Positions 7,851-17,041 are shown, counted from the stretch's first letter. The stretch is DNA of 64,000 nt from Ferrimonas sediminum (GCF_900100175.1 NZ_FNEM01000007.1:1-64000), one strand, 5' to 3'. Numbers and translations are program-made. Notes: generated by a model from the sequence alone, not told the origin.

Positions 7851-9428
7851 ATGTCAGACCGAACTGAAAAACCGTTCGCCCTGGAACTGCGTGGCATCGA
7901 TAAACGTTTTGGCGCTGTACACGCCAACGATCATATCGACCTGCAGGTCCCCGCGGGGACTATCCACGGCATCATCGGCGAAAACGGCGCCGGCAAATCC
8001 ACTCTGATGAACATCATCTACGGTTTCTATGAAGCCGATAAAGGTGACATCCTGGTGGACGGTAAAAAGTGTGAAATCAAAACCTCGAGGCTGGCGATCG
8101 CCGCCGGCATCGGCATGGTGCACCAGCACTTTATGTTGGTGGACAATTTCACGGTATTGGAAAACGTCGTTCTGGGCGCCGAGGAAGGTGCTTTATTGGC
8201 AGGGAGCCTGAGCAAAGCCCGTAAAGAACTGGCGCGTCTCGCCAAAGAATATCAACTGGATGTGCCTCTCGATGCGGTTGTCGAAGACCTTCCGGTAGGC
8301 CTGCAGCAGCGGGTGGAGATTCTTAAGGCGCTGTATCGCGGCGCCCGCATTCTGATTCTGGATGAACCCACCGGGGTTCTGACACCTCAGGAAACCGATC
8401 ACCTGTTCCGAATTCTGGACGCCCTGCGCGACCAGGGGGTCACGGTACTGCTGATCACCCACAAACTGAGGGAAATCCTGGCTGCCACCGACAATGTATC
8501 GGTTATGCGCCAGGGGGCCATGGTTTCTCACGTGGTTACCAAAGAGACCAACAAGGAAGAGTTGGCTGAACTGATGGTAGGCCGCAAGGTTCGCCTGAAA
8601 GTGGACAAGGAAACCGCCAAGCCCAAGCAGACTCTGCTCAAGACCGAAGACCTGACGGTGGTCGACGATCGTGGTGTGGAACTGCTGAAGAAGGTCAATA
8701 TCGACCTCAAGGCCGGCGAAGTGGTCGGCATTGCCGGCGTCTCCGGCAATGGCCAGTCTGAGCTGATGGAAGTGCTCAGTGGCCTGATGACGCCCACCAG
8801 TGGCCAGGTCACCATTGGTTCTACCGTCATCGATGCCCAGCACCCCAGCGATCCGAAAGCGGTTCGCGAACTGGGTGTGGCCCACGTACCGGAAGATCGC
8901 CTCGCCATGGGTCTGGTGAAGCCATTTACCGCGAAAGAATCCGCCCTGTTGGGCTATCACGAGCAGAATAAGTACAACGGCGCTGTTCTGACCAAAACCA
9001 AGGTCATTGAATCCGAGTGCAGCCGCCTGATGGACGAATGGGACGTGCGTCCGCGCAACCCGAATCTGCGAAGCTCTCTGTTCTCCGGTGGTAACCAGCA
9101 AAAGCTGATCATCGCCCGTGAAGTCGACCAGAACCCAGACGTGCTGCTGGTGGGTCAACCTACCCGGGGCGTGGATATCGGCGCCATCGAATTCATCCAC
9201 AAGCGGCTCATCGAGCTGCGCGACGAAGGCAAAGGGGTCCTGCTGGTCTCCGTTGAGCTGGATGAAGTACTGTCCCTGTCCGATCGCATCATCGTGATGT
9301 TTGACGGCCAGGTCGTAGGCGAAGTGGCCGCCGACAAAGCCAATGAACGGATTCTGGGCATGATGATGGCTAACGTCATCCCTGATGAACTGAAACAGGC
9401 CGATAAGGCCGAAGGAGATGCAGCGTGA
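7851..9428 (+). CDS. Nucleoside ABC importer, tandem ATP-binding protein
   Basis: A 525-residue protein with two ABC domains, as in MglA/NupA-type importers. The first half has an intact Walker A (GENGAGKST), Walker B LILDEPTGVL and a signature replaced by VGLQQRVEI. The second half has a degenerate Walker A-like GVSGNGQS but a good signature, SGGNQQKL, and LVGQPTRGVD. One functional and one degenerate site are normal for this class. It energises import of the ligand bound by the upstream protein. Its stop overlaps the start of the next gene by four bases (GTGA). Confidence 0.93.
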   Translation: MSDRTEKPFALELRGIDKRFGAVHANDHIDLQVPAGTIHGIIGENGAGKSTLMNIIYGFYEADKGDILVDGKKCEIKTSRLAIAAGIGMVHQHFMLVDNFTVLENVVLGAEEGALLAGSLSKARKELARLAKEYQLDVPLDAVVEDLPVGLQQRVEILKALYRGARILILDEPTGVLTPQETDHLFRILDALRDQGVTVLLITHKLREILAATDNVSVMRQGAMVSHVVTKETNKEELAELMVGRKVRLKVDKETAKPKQTLLKTEDLTVVDDRGVELLKKVNIDLKAGEVVGIAGVSGNGQSELMEVLSGLMTPTSGQVTIGSTVIDAQHPSDPKAVRELGVAHVPEDRLAMGLVKPFTAKESALLGYHEQNKYNGAVLTKTKVIESECSRLMDEWDVRPRNPNLRSSLFSGGNQQKLIIAREVDQNPDVLLVGQPTRGVDIGAIEFIHKRLIELRDEGKGVLLVSVELDEVLSLSDRIIVMFDGQVVGEVAADKANERILGMMMANVIPDELKQADKAEGDAA

Positions 9429-10537
9429 GCGACTCCAAAATGCCGGCATGGGCCAACGTAGGCCTGATGCCGCTGCTGAACGTAACAATGGCATTTGCCG
9501 TTTCCGCCCTGGTGTTCCTGTTCATCGGCATCGATCCGATCGAAGCCGCTGAAGTGATGCTGTACGGCGCCCTGGGCTACGAAGAGGGTATCGGCTATAC
9601 CCTGTTCTACGCCACCAACTTCATCTTTACCGGCCTGTGTGTGGCACTGGCGTTCTCCGCCGGCCTGTTTAACATCGGTGGTGAAGGTCAGGCGTACATC
9701 GGTGGTCTGGGCGTGGGTCTCGCCTGTCTGGCCCTGGATGCCAGCCTGCCGTTCTGGGCGCTGCTGCCCATCACCATGATCGCCAGTATGCTGTTTGGTG
9801 CCCTGTGGGCACTGATTCCGGCGTACCTTCAGGCCTACCGTGGCTCCCACATCGTGATCACCACCATCATGTTCAACTTCATCGCCTCGTCGCTGATGGT
9901 GTACCTGATGGTCAACGTGCTCAAGCTGGACGGTCAGATGGCCCCGGTATCACGGATCTTCGAACAGAGCGCACAGCTGCCGTTTATGCATGAGATTCTC
10001 GGATGGTTTGGCATCGAGTTTGAAGCTTCCCCCCTGAATCTGTCGTTCATCATCGCCCTGCTGGCCGGCGTGTTCCTGTGGGTCCTGCTGTGGCACACCC
10101 GTTGGGGCTTTGCCATTCGCGCCCTGGGCAGCAACCCGACCGCAGCCCGTTATGGCGGCATCGATCCCAAGAAGCTGACGGTGATCGTCATGCTGATCTC
10201 CGGCGCCCTGGCTGGCCTAGTGGGCATCAACGAAGTGCAGGGCTACAGCGGCCAGCTGAAGCTGGACTTCGTTGCCGGCTACGGTTTCACCGGTATCGCC
10301 GTCGCCCTGATGGGACGTGGCCACCCGGTAGGCATCATCCTGGCCTCCATCCTGTTTGGTTTGTTGTTCCAGGGCGGCGCCGAACTGGCGTTTGAGTTCC
10401 CGGAACTGGACCGCAACATCGTGGTGGTGGTACAGGCACTGGTGATTCTGTTCTGTGGTGCCCTTGAGTACATGCTCAAGCCGTACCTGGAGAAAGGCTT
10501 TGCCATGATCACTCCCAAAGCTCAGGCGGAGGCATAA
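9425..10537 (+). CDS. Nucleoside ABC importer, permease subunit 1
   Basis: A 370-residue inner-membrane permease with 8-10 hydrophobic segments. It carries the family motif GLFNIGGEGQAYIGGLG and the later coupling region ALGSNPTAARYGGID. It starts with GTG overlapping the ATPase stop, so translation is coupled. It pairs with the next gene to form the transmembrane channel. Confidence 0.92.
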   Translation: MSDSKMPAWANVGLMPLLNVTMAFAVSALVFLFIGIDPIEAAEVMLYGALGYEEGIGYTLFYATNFIFTGLCVALAFSAGLFNIGGEGQAYIGGLGVGLACLALDASLPFWALLPITMIASMLFGALWALIPAYLQAYRGSHIVITTIMFNFIASSLMVYLMVNVLKLDGQMAPVSRIFEQSAQLPFMHEILGWFGIEFEASPLNLSFIIALLAGVFLWVLLWHTRWGFAIRALGSNPTAARYGGIDPKKLTVIVMLISGALAGLVGINEVQGYSGQLKLDFVAGYGFTGIAVALMGRGHPVGIILASILFGLLFQGGAELAFEFPELDRNIVVVVQALVILFCGALEYMLKPYLEKGFAMITPKAQAEA

Positions 10538-10539
10538 CC

Positions 10540-11505
10540 ATGTTTGAGAATATCATTCTGATTCTGGACGCCACCCTGCGGGTATCCACTCCACTGCTGC
10601 TGGCTGCCATGGCCGGCATGTTCTCCGAGCGAAGCGGTGTGGTTAACATTGCCCTGGAAGGCAAGATGCTGTCTGCGGCCTTTGCGGCGGCAGCCACCGC
10701 CTCGGTTACCGGCAGCGTCTGGCTGGGTCTGCTGGCGGCAATTTTTGTCGCGGTCTGCATGTCGATGATTCACGCCTTTGCCTCCATCACCCACAATGGT
10801 GATCAGGTGGTCTCCGGTGTCGCCATCAACATTCTGGCGGCCGGCCTGACCATCACCCTGGGCCGTTACTGGTTCGGACTCGGTGGCCAGACCCCGACCC
10901 TGACCGACGAGCAGCGTTTCAACCCGATCCACTTCCCGTTTGCCGACACTCTGGCAGACGTTCCGGTGATTGGTGGCATCTACTCGACCCTGCTCTCCGG
11001 TCATAACCTGCTGGTGTATGGCGCCTTTGCTCTGGTACCCGTGTGCTGGTGGATTCTGTACCGCACCCGCTTTGGTTTGCGTCTGCGAGCGGTGGGTGAA
11101 AATCCACATGCGGTAGACACCGCCGGTATCTCCGTGGCCTGGTTGCGTTACCGCGCCCTGATCATCGCCGGCATCCTGTGTGGTATCGCCGGAGCTTACC
11201 TGTCCACCGGACAGAACGCCGGCTTCGTGCCCAATATGAGTGCTGGTAAAGGCTTTATCGCCCTGGCGGCGCTGATCTTCGGTAAGTGGCGCCCGGTAAC
11301 CGTGATGCTCGGCTGTTTGCTGTTTGGCTTCCTGGATGCCGTTGCCATCCGTCTGCAGGGTGTGTCTCTGCCGGGCATTGGCGAAGTACCGGTTCAGGCC
11401 ATTGAGGTACTGCCTTACATCCTGACCGTACTGCTGCTGGCCGGCTTTATCGGCCGCTCTGTGGCTCCGAAAGCCGTCGGCACCCCGTACGTGAAATCTC
11501 GCTAA
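10540..11505 (+). CDS. Nucleoside ABC importer, permease subunit 2
   Basis: A 321-residue permease beginning two bases after the previous stop. It has the characteristic SERSGVVNIALEGKML motif near the N terminus and the coupling-helix region RAVGENPHAVDTAGI. Together with the first permease it forms the heterodimeric membrane domain of the BMP-type importer. A strong terminator follows. Confidence 0.92.
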   Translation: MFENIILILDATLRVSTPLLLAAMAGMFSERSGVVNIALEGKMLSAAFAAAATASVTGSVWLGLLAAIFVAVCMSMIHAFASITHNGDQVVSGVAINILAAGLTITLGRYWFGLGGQTPTLTDEQRFNPIHFPFADTLADVPVIGGIYSTLLSGHNLLVYGAFALVPVCWWILYRTRFGLRLRAVGENPHAVDTAGISVAWLRYRALIIAGILCGIAGAYLSTGQNAGFVPNMSAGKGFIALAALIFGKWRPVTVMLGCLLFGFLDAVAIRLQGVSLPGIGEVPVQAIEVLPYILTVLLLAGFIGRSVAPKAVGTPYVKSR

Positions 11506-11524
11506 GACGACATTGTCATGAAAC

Positions 11525-11555
11525 AAAAACGGCGCCCCGAGGGCGCCGTTTTTTT
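11525..11555. terminator. Bidirectional terminator, importer operon / MFS gene
   Basis: CGGCGCCC/GGGCGCCG forms an eight-base-pair stem with a CGA loop, A-run on the left and seven T residues on the right. It ends both the importer operon and the convergent MFS gene. Confidence 0.9.
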
Positions 11556-12741
11556 AGGCCTGTGCCGAAACAGGCCGCATCATCTCCCGTCCCCGGGTCA
11601 ACCTGCAGACCAGCACCCAGACCAGGGGCAGTGCCATCATCAACGACAGTTGCTCCACCGCCGTCAGGCCACTGGCGCCGAAGACCCCGACCACAATCGC
11701 CGCACCGGTCATCTGGAACAATCCCAGCAATGCCGAGGCGGTACCGGCACGATCGCCAAAGGGGGCCAGCGCACTGCCGGCACAGATGGCTATCAGGAAC
11801 GAGAACGCAATGCTGGCAACGAACACCGGCCCCATGAAGGCCAGCGGCTGCATCGACCCTCTCAGGCTGTATTCAGCCACACCGGCCGCCGCCATCAGCA
11901 TCACCCCCAGCCACAGAGAACGTTTCTGGCCGACGATGCCCACCATTTTCGGCGCGGTAAAGGCAGCGATAATGTTGACCAGAGCGTTACAGCCAAACCA
12001 GATGGCGTAGCTCTGTGCATCCAGCCCCAGTTCCACCATCAAACGGGTAGGCGACTGCGATACATAGCCGATGATCATCGCCATCCCCAGCATGGCCAGC
12101 ACCGCATAGAAACGGAAGGTTGGCACCGACACCACGCTCATATAACGGCTCAGGGACAACAGGCGGCCTTCTGAGCGAGTTTCTGCGGGACGGGTCTCCG
12201 GCAACATCAGCCACAGCAACAGGCTTACCAGAGCACCGTAACCGGCCATAAACCAAAAGTTGGACGCCCAGCCCCACCAATGGGTCAGCAAGCCGCCCAG
12301 CAGGGGCGCCGCAGCCGGAACAATGCAGATTACCCCGTTGAGGTAGCTGAACATCGGCTTGGATCGTTCGGCGCCAAAGTAATCCCGAACCCCAGCAAAC
12401 GCCGCCACCGACAGGGCGCAAGCGGCAAACCCCTGCCCCAAGCGCGACAGCATCAACATCGAATAATCCGTTGCCAGCGCCGCCATGGCCGAGGTCGCCA
12501 CATACAGCAGGGTTCCCACCAGCGCCACCGGACGGCGACCATAGCGATCCGCCAGCGGTCCGGCCACCAACTGACCGGCCCCAAACGCCAGCATAAACAT
12601 CGGCAAACTTTGTTGCACCCAGGCAACGGGCACCGACAGCGCCTCGGCCATCTGTGGAATCGCGGGTAAAAAGATGTCTATGGCCAATGGTGAAAACAAC
12701 ACCATCATCATAAACAGCGGCAATGGATTTCTTAAGCGCAT
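11554..12741 (-). CDS. MFS drug/metabolite efflux transporter, Bcr/CflA family
   Basis: A 395-residue, 12-helix major facilitator protein. The motif GPLADRYGRRPV in the loop between helices 2 and 3 and the start of helix 1 (MVLFSPLAIDIFLPAIPQM) are typical of the Bcr/CflA group, which exports drugs or small metabolites by proton exchange. The gene is divergent from a LysR-type regulator with 97 bases between them, so that regulator probably controls it. Confidence 0.9.
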   Translation of the reverse strand: MRLRNPLPLFMMMVLFSPLAIDIFLPAIPQMAEALSVPVAWVQQSLPMFMLAFGAGQLVAGPLADRYGRRPVALVGTLLYVATSAMAALATDYSMLMLSRLGQGFAACALSVAAFAGVRDYFGAERSKPMFSYLNGVICIVPAAAPLLGGLLTHWWGWASNFWFMAGYGALVSLLLWLMLPETRPAETRSEGRLLSLSRYMSVVSVPTFRFYAVLAMLGMAMIIGYVSQSPTRLMVELGLDAQSYAIWFGCNALVNIIAAFTAPKMVGIVGQKRSLWLGVMLMAAAGVAEYSLRGSMQPLAFMGPVFVASIAFSFLIAICAGSALAPFGDRAGTASALLGLFQMTGAAIVVGVFGASGLTAVEQLSLMMALPLVWVLVCRLTRGREMMRPVSAQA

Positions 12742-12838
12742 GCAAACTCCTACTTGATGATGGCGTCTATTGTAGGGGCTGCTGGATATGAATTAAAATG
12801 ACGAATAATCCTAACCGGATAGTCTCAACAGGAATATC

Positions 12839-13786
12839 ATGCTGCGCCATACCGATCTGAATCTGCTCAGAATTTTGCTGACCCTGATGGAGGAACTCAG
12901 TGTTTCCCGCACCGCCGATAAACTGTGCCTGACTCAGTCCGCCGTCAGTAAACAGCTGTCCCGGTTGCGCCAGCAACTCGGCGATCCCCTGTTTGTCCGC
13001 CATCCAAAAGGGTTGACCCCAACGCCAAGGGCCCGCTCTCTGGAACCTCGAATCAGACAGTGGTTGGCCATGGCCGACGACATACTGGAACCTCAGGGCT
13101 TTGACCCCCACACCAGCCAGCGACGATTTCGACTGGCCATGACCGAAACCTGCTTCGCCACCCTGCTGCCACGCTTTCTGGGCCCATTGATGAGCGAAGC
13201 CCCGGGCATCATGCTGGAAACCAAAACCTGGGATTCTGTGGGCCTGGATAAACTCTGCAAAGGCGAAGTGGATCTGGCGATCTTTCCCAGAGACAACGAC
13301 CCCAGATCACCGCACCCGTTTCACGTCTCCAGCCTGCCAAAACAGCTGGAGAGCATTGAGCTCAACCGGGACGATCATGTCTGTCTGGTACACCGGCAGC
13401 ATCCGGTGTTAAAAAAGCGCTGGGATCTGGAGCAATACGTCGGCCTGACGCATCTGAAAATAGAGTGTGAAGGCAGTGATTCCTGGTTGTTGGATCAGGT
13501 ATTGGCGGAAACCGGTCACCATCTGGATGCGGCCATGCGAACCTCCGACTTCTACTCTGCCGCCCTGCTGTGTCAACACAGTGAACTGGCCTTTACCTGT
13601 ACCCGAAGTTTTGCCGATCGAGTCTGCAGCACTCACCAACTGGTGCAACTGCCCCTGCCATTAAAAATGGCACCATTGAGCAACCTTCTGGGCTGGCCAG
13701 AACACCTGACCAAGGATCCGGCCCATCGCTGGCTCAGGGAGTTCATTGTTCATCGCAGCCTGGCAGACGACCTGCCGCTTGCCTGA
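12839..13786 (+). CDS. LysR-type transcriptional regulator
   Basis: A 315-residue LTTR. The N-terminal winged helix (DLNLLRILLTLMEELSVSRTADKLCLTQSAVSKQLSRLR, then FVRHPKGLTPTPRA) is standard, followed by a periplasmic-binding-protein-like effector domain. It is divergent from the Bcr-type pump and likely acts on the shared 97-base promoter region. The effector is unknown. Confidence 0.9.
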   Translation: MLRHTDLNLLRILLTLMEELSVSRTADKLCLTQSAVSKQLSRLRQQLGDPLFVRHPKGLTPTPRARSLEPRIRQWLAMADDILEPQGFDPHTSQRRFRLAMTETCFATLLPRFLGPLMSEAPGIMLETKTWDSVGLDKLCKGEVDLAIFPRDNDPRSPHPFHVSSLPKQLESIELNRDDHVCLVHRQHPVLKKRWDLEQYVGLTHLKIECEGSDSWLLDQVLAETGHHLDAAMRTSDFYSAALLCQHSELAFTCTRSFADRVCSTHQLVQLPLPLKMAPLSNLLGWPEHLTKDPAHRWLREFIVHRSLADDLPLA

Positions 13787-13791
13787 GCGGA

Positions 13792-14124
13792 TCAATGCTC
13801 ACAAGAGCGGGTAGCGCAGGAGACTGGCGCAGAACTGCGTTGCTGTACCTGTGTCGGATGCAGTTGATCCACTGTAACAATCAAAGTTCGGGAAGCCAGG
13901 TCCTCCCGAATCTGCACCGCACCATTGCCGTAGCGCTCCGCTTCCTGGTACAGCGACAGCAACGACTGGCCTGACGCCTGCCATTGGCCCTCATACTGCC
14001 ATACCAGTCGGCACTGGCCTTCACTGCAGCGCTGCTCGGTCAGCACCGGTTGAACGTCAGCCCAGGCCAAAGAGGCTGGCACCAACGCCAGCCCCACCAC
14101 TACACTCATCCTGTGTTTCATCAA
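13792..14124 (-). CDS. Small periplasmic protein of unknown function
   Basis: A 110-residue protein with a clear signal peptide (MSVVVGLALVPASLAWA) and four Cys residues in the mature part, in pairs RCSEGQC and SCATRSC, suggesting disulfides. I recognise no family. It converges on the LysR gene with five bases between stops. The ATG is preceded by GGGAGGAGCC. Confidence 0.6.
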   Translation of the reverse strand: MMKHRMSVVVGLALVPASLAWADVQPVLTEQRCSEGQCRLVWQYEGQWQASGQSLLSLYQEAERYGNGAVQIREDLASRTLIVTVDQLHPTQVQQRSSAPVSCATRSCEH

Positions 14125-14295
14125 GGCTCCTCCCCGAATCTTCCCCCTCCCATGGCCTGTTGGCCGGCTATCCGCTAACCTCAGTAATCAATGTGCGATT
14201 TTCATGACCGTCGAATGACAGATTTATGGCCGTGAGTCGGGTAACCACGTCCATTAAGTCTAGGCCAGGGCCATGAGCCACACTGAAAATTTGTG

Positions 14296-14301
14296 TATAA
14301 T
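14296..14301 (+). promoter_or_regulatory. -10 element for the AdoMet decarboxylase transcript
   Basis: A perfect TATAAT lies 255 bases before the decarboxylase ATG. The -35 region (ATGAGC near 14273) is poor, suggesting that an activator or other features help. Confidence 0.45.
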
Positions 14302-14305
14302 CCGG

Positions 14306-14545
14306 CCCCATTGCCATTTGGGCATAGGCTCTCCCCGGCCGTAGCCATCGCAGCTAGCGGCTTTTTGGGGAAGTGAACAAGAAATATGGGGAGGTGGCTC
14401 CGTCTGGCGGCCTGGCTGAAACAACCAATGCTTAACCGTTTCATTCAGACCCCAAAAGGAACACCAAACTTGTTGAGGGGAGGCAGAAGCCTTCTGCTAA
14501 TCCGGTTTTATTGCTCCCAACATGGGGCAGTCCTTCAACAGGAGT
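14306..14545 (+). ncRNA. Candidate structured leader RNA of AdoMet decarboxylase
   Basis: Downstream of the TATAAT several hairpins can form: GCCGTAGC with GCTA(G)CGGC around 14338-14361, CTGAAAC with GTTTC...CAG around 14415-14448, GCAGAA/TTCTGC around 14483-14497, and an enclosing pairing of GTT...GGGAG with CTCCC-AAC around 14473-14520. I do not recognise a known riboswitch class. Confidence 0.35.
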
Positions 14546-14547
14546 AA
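14386..14547 (+). CDS. Possible 53-codon leader ORF of AdoMet decarboxylase
   Basis: An ATG at 14386 opens an uninterrupted frame that starts MGRWLRLAAWLKQPMLNRF and is rich in Arg, Leu and Gln. Its TAA (14545-14547) immediately follows the AGGAG ribosome-binding site of the decarboxylase. Its own ribosome-binding site is weak (GGGGAAG is 13 bases upstream). The position is what one expects for a leader peptide controlling the next gene, but a chance open frame is possible. Confidence 0.3.
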   Translation: MGRWLRLAAWLKQPMLNRFIQTPKGTPNLLRGGRSLLLIRFYCSQHGAVLQQE

Positions 14548-14555
14548 AACACGTA

Positions 14556-15485
14556 ATGCAATTTTTTGAAGGTTCTGAAAAGAAAATCGAGGTGGTTCTC
14601 CAACCCGGTCAACCTTCTTTGCGGCAGCTGGAGCAGCCGTTCTGGCACCAGATCGTTGCCAAAGCCAATGCCACCATTTTGTCGTCCGTGCACAACGAGC
14701 ACTGTGATGCTTACTTACTCAGTGAGTCGAGTCTGTTTGTCTGGGACGATCGCTTCCTGATGCTGACCTGTGGTACCACCACCCTGGTGGATGCGGTCGT
14801 CAGTTTTCTGGATCGCTTTCCTAAGCAGCAGCTGGCCATGCTCAGTTACCAGCGCAAAAACGAATACCAGTCCCATCTGCAGAAAAGCTCTTTCGAGCAG
14901 GATCTTCAGGCGCTGAACCAGCATCTGGACGGTTGTTGCTATCAGCTCGGCTACCTGGATGGTCACCACAACTACGTTTACCACCTGGATCGCCCCTTTG
15001 AGCCGCCTCAGGATGATGCCACGGTCGAGCTGCTGATGTACCACATCAATGGTGACGCCGCCGCCTACCTGCGCAGTAACAACCAAAGCCTGGAGGGGAT
15101 ACGCCAACGACTGAACTGGTCGCAGTTGCTGCCGGCGTTTGATGTGGACGACTTCCTGTTTGAGCCCTTTGGCTACTCCATGAACGCCATCAACGGTGAC
15201 CGTTACGCCACCATGCACATCACGCCACAAGAAAACAGCTCCTACGTGAGTTTTGAAACCAACCTGCCTCAGCAGGAGGCTCAACAGGTATTGGGACACC
15301 TGCTCGGCACGCTGCAACCGGACAGCTACGACCTGATCAGCTTCAACCAGGAGCAGTTCCTCGATCATCAACCCGGTGTCGTCTGCATCGATCAGGCCCA
15401 GCAGGATCTCAGTTGCGGCTACCGAATGCGCTTCCAGCATTTCGTCAAACCTGCCTCCGCCTGTCGCAGCGCTACCCGGCTCTGA
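14556..15485 (+). CDS. speD: S-adenosylmethionine decarboxylase proenzyme, eukaryotic type
   Basis: A 309-residue protein matching the eukaryotic-type AdoMet decarboxylase family rather than the short bacterial SpeD types. The start FFEGSEKKIEV matches the FEGTEKLLE substrate-binding segment. YLLSESSLF contains the self-cleavage site between Glu57 and Ser58, which yields the pyruvoyl group. Cys72 lies in TCGTT. FGYSMNAINGD and MHITPQENSSYVSFETN supply the Ser and His used in processing. All key residues are therefore present. It makes decarboxylated AdoMet for spermidine synthesis. The chosen ATG has AGGAG 11 bases upstream; an earlier in-frame start at 14511 lies outside the conserved region. 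Confidence 0.88.
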   Translation: MQFFEGSEKKIEVVLQPGQPSLRQLEQPFWHQIVAKANATILSSVHNEHCDAYLLSESSLFVWDDRFLMLTCGTTTLVDAVVSFLDRFPKQQLAMLSYQRKNEYQSHLQKSSFEQDLQALNQHLDGCCYQLGYLDGHHNYVYHLDRPFEPPQDDATVELLMYHINGDAAAYLRSNNQSLEGIRQRLNWSQLLPAFDVDDFLFEPFGYSMNAINGDRYATMHITPQENSSYVSFETNLPQQEAQQVLGHLLGTLQPDSYDLISFNQEQFLDHQPGVVCIDQAQQDLSCGYRMRFQHFVKPASACRSATRL

Positions 15486-15499
15486 GCCAGCCCGCAGGA

Positions 15500-17041
15500 T
15501 CAGGCTTTCTGATTCTGCGGAGCCTCGGCCCGCATTCGCCATAATTTTACCCGATTCTTACCCTGCTGCTTGGCCAGATAGAGTTGCTGGTCGGCGATGC
15601 GAATTAACTGCTCAAAATTATTGAACTGCTTCCCGAGATCGACCCCTGGGTCCACCAAGGCCACGCCGATGCTGGCAGTAAGGTGGCGCTTAATCACGGC
15701 CGTGCTTTTATTCAGCACTTCCACATGGTGACGCAGCGACTCCGCCAGCTTCTCCATGGTATCCGGCTGTATCTCCACATAGATAATGCAAAACTCCTCA
15801 CCGCCGTAGCGACAGGCGATGTCCTCGCCACGCCTGGCCACCCGCTTGATCTCGCGAGCCACCGCCATCAGGCACTCGTCGCCGGCCTGGTGGCCAAACT
15901 CATCGTTGTAGGCTTTAAAGTCGTCGATATCCAACATCAACACGGCGCCGCCGTAACGAGCCCGGCATAACCGGCGCCACTCCCGCTCACAGAAGTAATC
16001 CAGACCTCGGCGATTGGCCAACCCGGTCAGGGCATCGGTCTGGCTGAGATCCTGCAGTTGCTGACGCTGCTTTTCGACACGGGAGATCAAACCATTAAAA
16101 GCATTCAACAGGTGTCGAAACTCTTCCACATACAGCTTTACCGGCAACTTTCGGTAATGCTGCTCCCGCTCCATCTGCCGCAACTGGGCGCTGCCAAACT
16201 CAATAGGAGTGACAAACACGCGCCATAATAGGAAGTTAGTGGCGGGCAACAGCACCAGCAACAGCGCGAAGGCGATCCACTCCCGCTTCTCCACGCCCCG
16301 GCTTACCATGGCGGCATGCTCAATGGTGATCACCCAGCCCCCCCGGGACAGGGCATCATTTAACAACAGGTTGCGAACCTGCTGCGGTTCATCAAACCCG
16401 CTGATCTCAAACAAACGGGGCAGAGTCTGATCGTCGATGGTGGCCGCCCTGACCTCGACCCGAATACCCAAACGATCGAACAGCTGAGCCATCTCTGCCC
16501 GGGGCAGTGGTTTGAGCAGCAGCAGGTATCCCAGGCTGCATCCCAGTCCCCGCCCAGCACACACGGTAGAAGCACTGAAGCTGTATAACTGGTTTCCGGA
16601 GCGCAGCAGTCCCGTGCGCTCCATGGCCGTCTCCGGCAGCATCGCCGGCATTAACCGGGCTCTCACATAGGGAGCCCCCGCCGCCAACAGGGGAAACTGT
16701 TCCGCCACCAGTGGCTCGCGGGCACTGAACCCTGTCAATGACAAATCCGGCTGATACAGCAACGCCACCTCTTCGCCCCGGCTGAAGGTCAGCGGCGCGG
16801 GTTGCCCCGCCAACACCAGCGACGCCCAATCGCGATAGCCGGGAGACGCCGCCAGTTCGGTCACCACCATCTGTTGCTGAGTCAGCCACTGCTGCACCGT
16901 CAGGGTTTCATGCCACTGCAGCGCCGCCACCTCCCGCTCCAGCATAGGGATGATCACCAGAGTCCGCAGCAGCCAATAACTGGCCACCAGCACCAACACC
17001 AACACCATGGACAGCAGCAACGCCAGACGCTTCAGGGTCAT
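15500..17041 (-). CDS. Membrane diguanylate cyclase with periplasmic sensor domain
   Basis: A 513-residue protein. One membrane helix (LLSMVLVLVLVASYWLL, near residue 15) is followed by about 235 periplasmic residues resembling a CHASE4-type sensor, then a second helix (IAFALLLVLLPATNFLLW) and a GGDEF domain. The active site RYGGEEF is intact and an inhibitory I-site RGED (RxxD) sits five residues before it, so the enzyme should make cyclic di-GMP and be product-inhibited. The ligand sensed is unknown. It converges on the AdoMet decarboxylase gene with 14 bases between stops. Confidence 0.92.
   Translation of the reverse strand: MTLKRLALLLSMVLVLVLVASYWLLRTLVIIPMLEREVAALQWHETLTVQQWLTQQQMVVTELAASPGYRDWASLVLAGQPAPLTFSRGEEVALLYQPDLSLTGFSAREPLVAEQFPLLAAGAPYVRARLMPAMLPETAMERTGLLRSGNQLYSFSASTVCAGRGLGCSLGYLLLLKPLPRAEMAQLFDRLGIRVEVRAATIDDQTLPRLFEISGFDEPQQVRNLLLNDALSRGGWVITIEHAAMVSRGVEKREWIAFALLLVLLPATNFLLWRVFVTPIEFGSAQLRQMEREQHYRKLPVKLYVEEFRHLLNAFNGLISRVEKQRQQLQDLSQTDALTGLANRRGLDYFCEREWRRLCRARYGGAVLMLDIDDFKAYNDEFGHQAGDECLMAVAREIKRVARRGEDIACRYGGEEFCIIYVEIQPDTMEKLAESLRHHVEVLNKSTAVIKRHLTASIGVALVDPGVDLGKQFNNFEQLIRIADQQLYLAKQQGKNRVKLWRMRAEAPQNQKA

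Larger units (their letters stand above)
14125..14555. other. 431-base region holding the AdoMet decarboxylase leader
   Basis: The left part carries the start of the divergent small periplasmic gene and a promoter-like TATAAT (14296-14301). The rest reads as a transcribed leader of about 250 bases with several hairpins and a 53-codon ORF, both listed separately. Confidence 0.5.

Noticed and set aside
8193-9494. 433-codon minus-strand open frame opposite the ABC ATPase
   Set aside because: It is antisense to a clear tandem ABC protein; no independent features.
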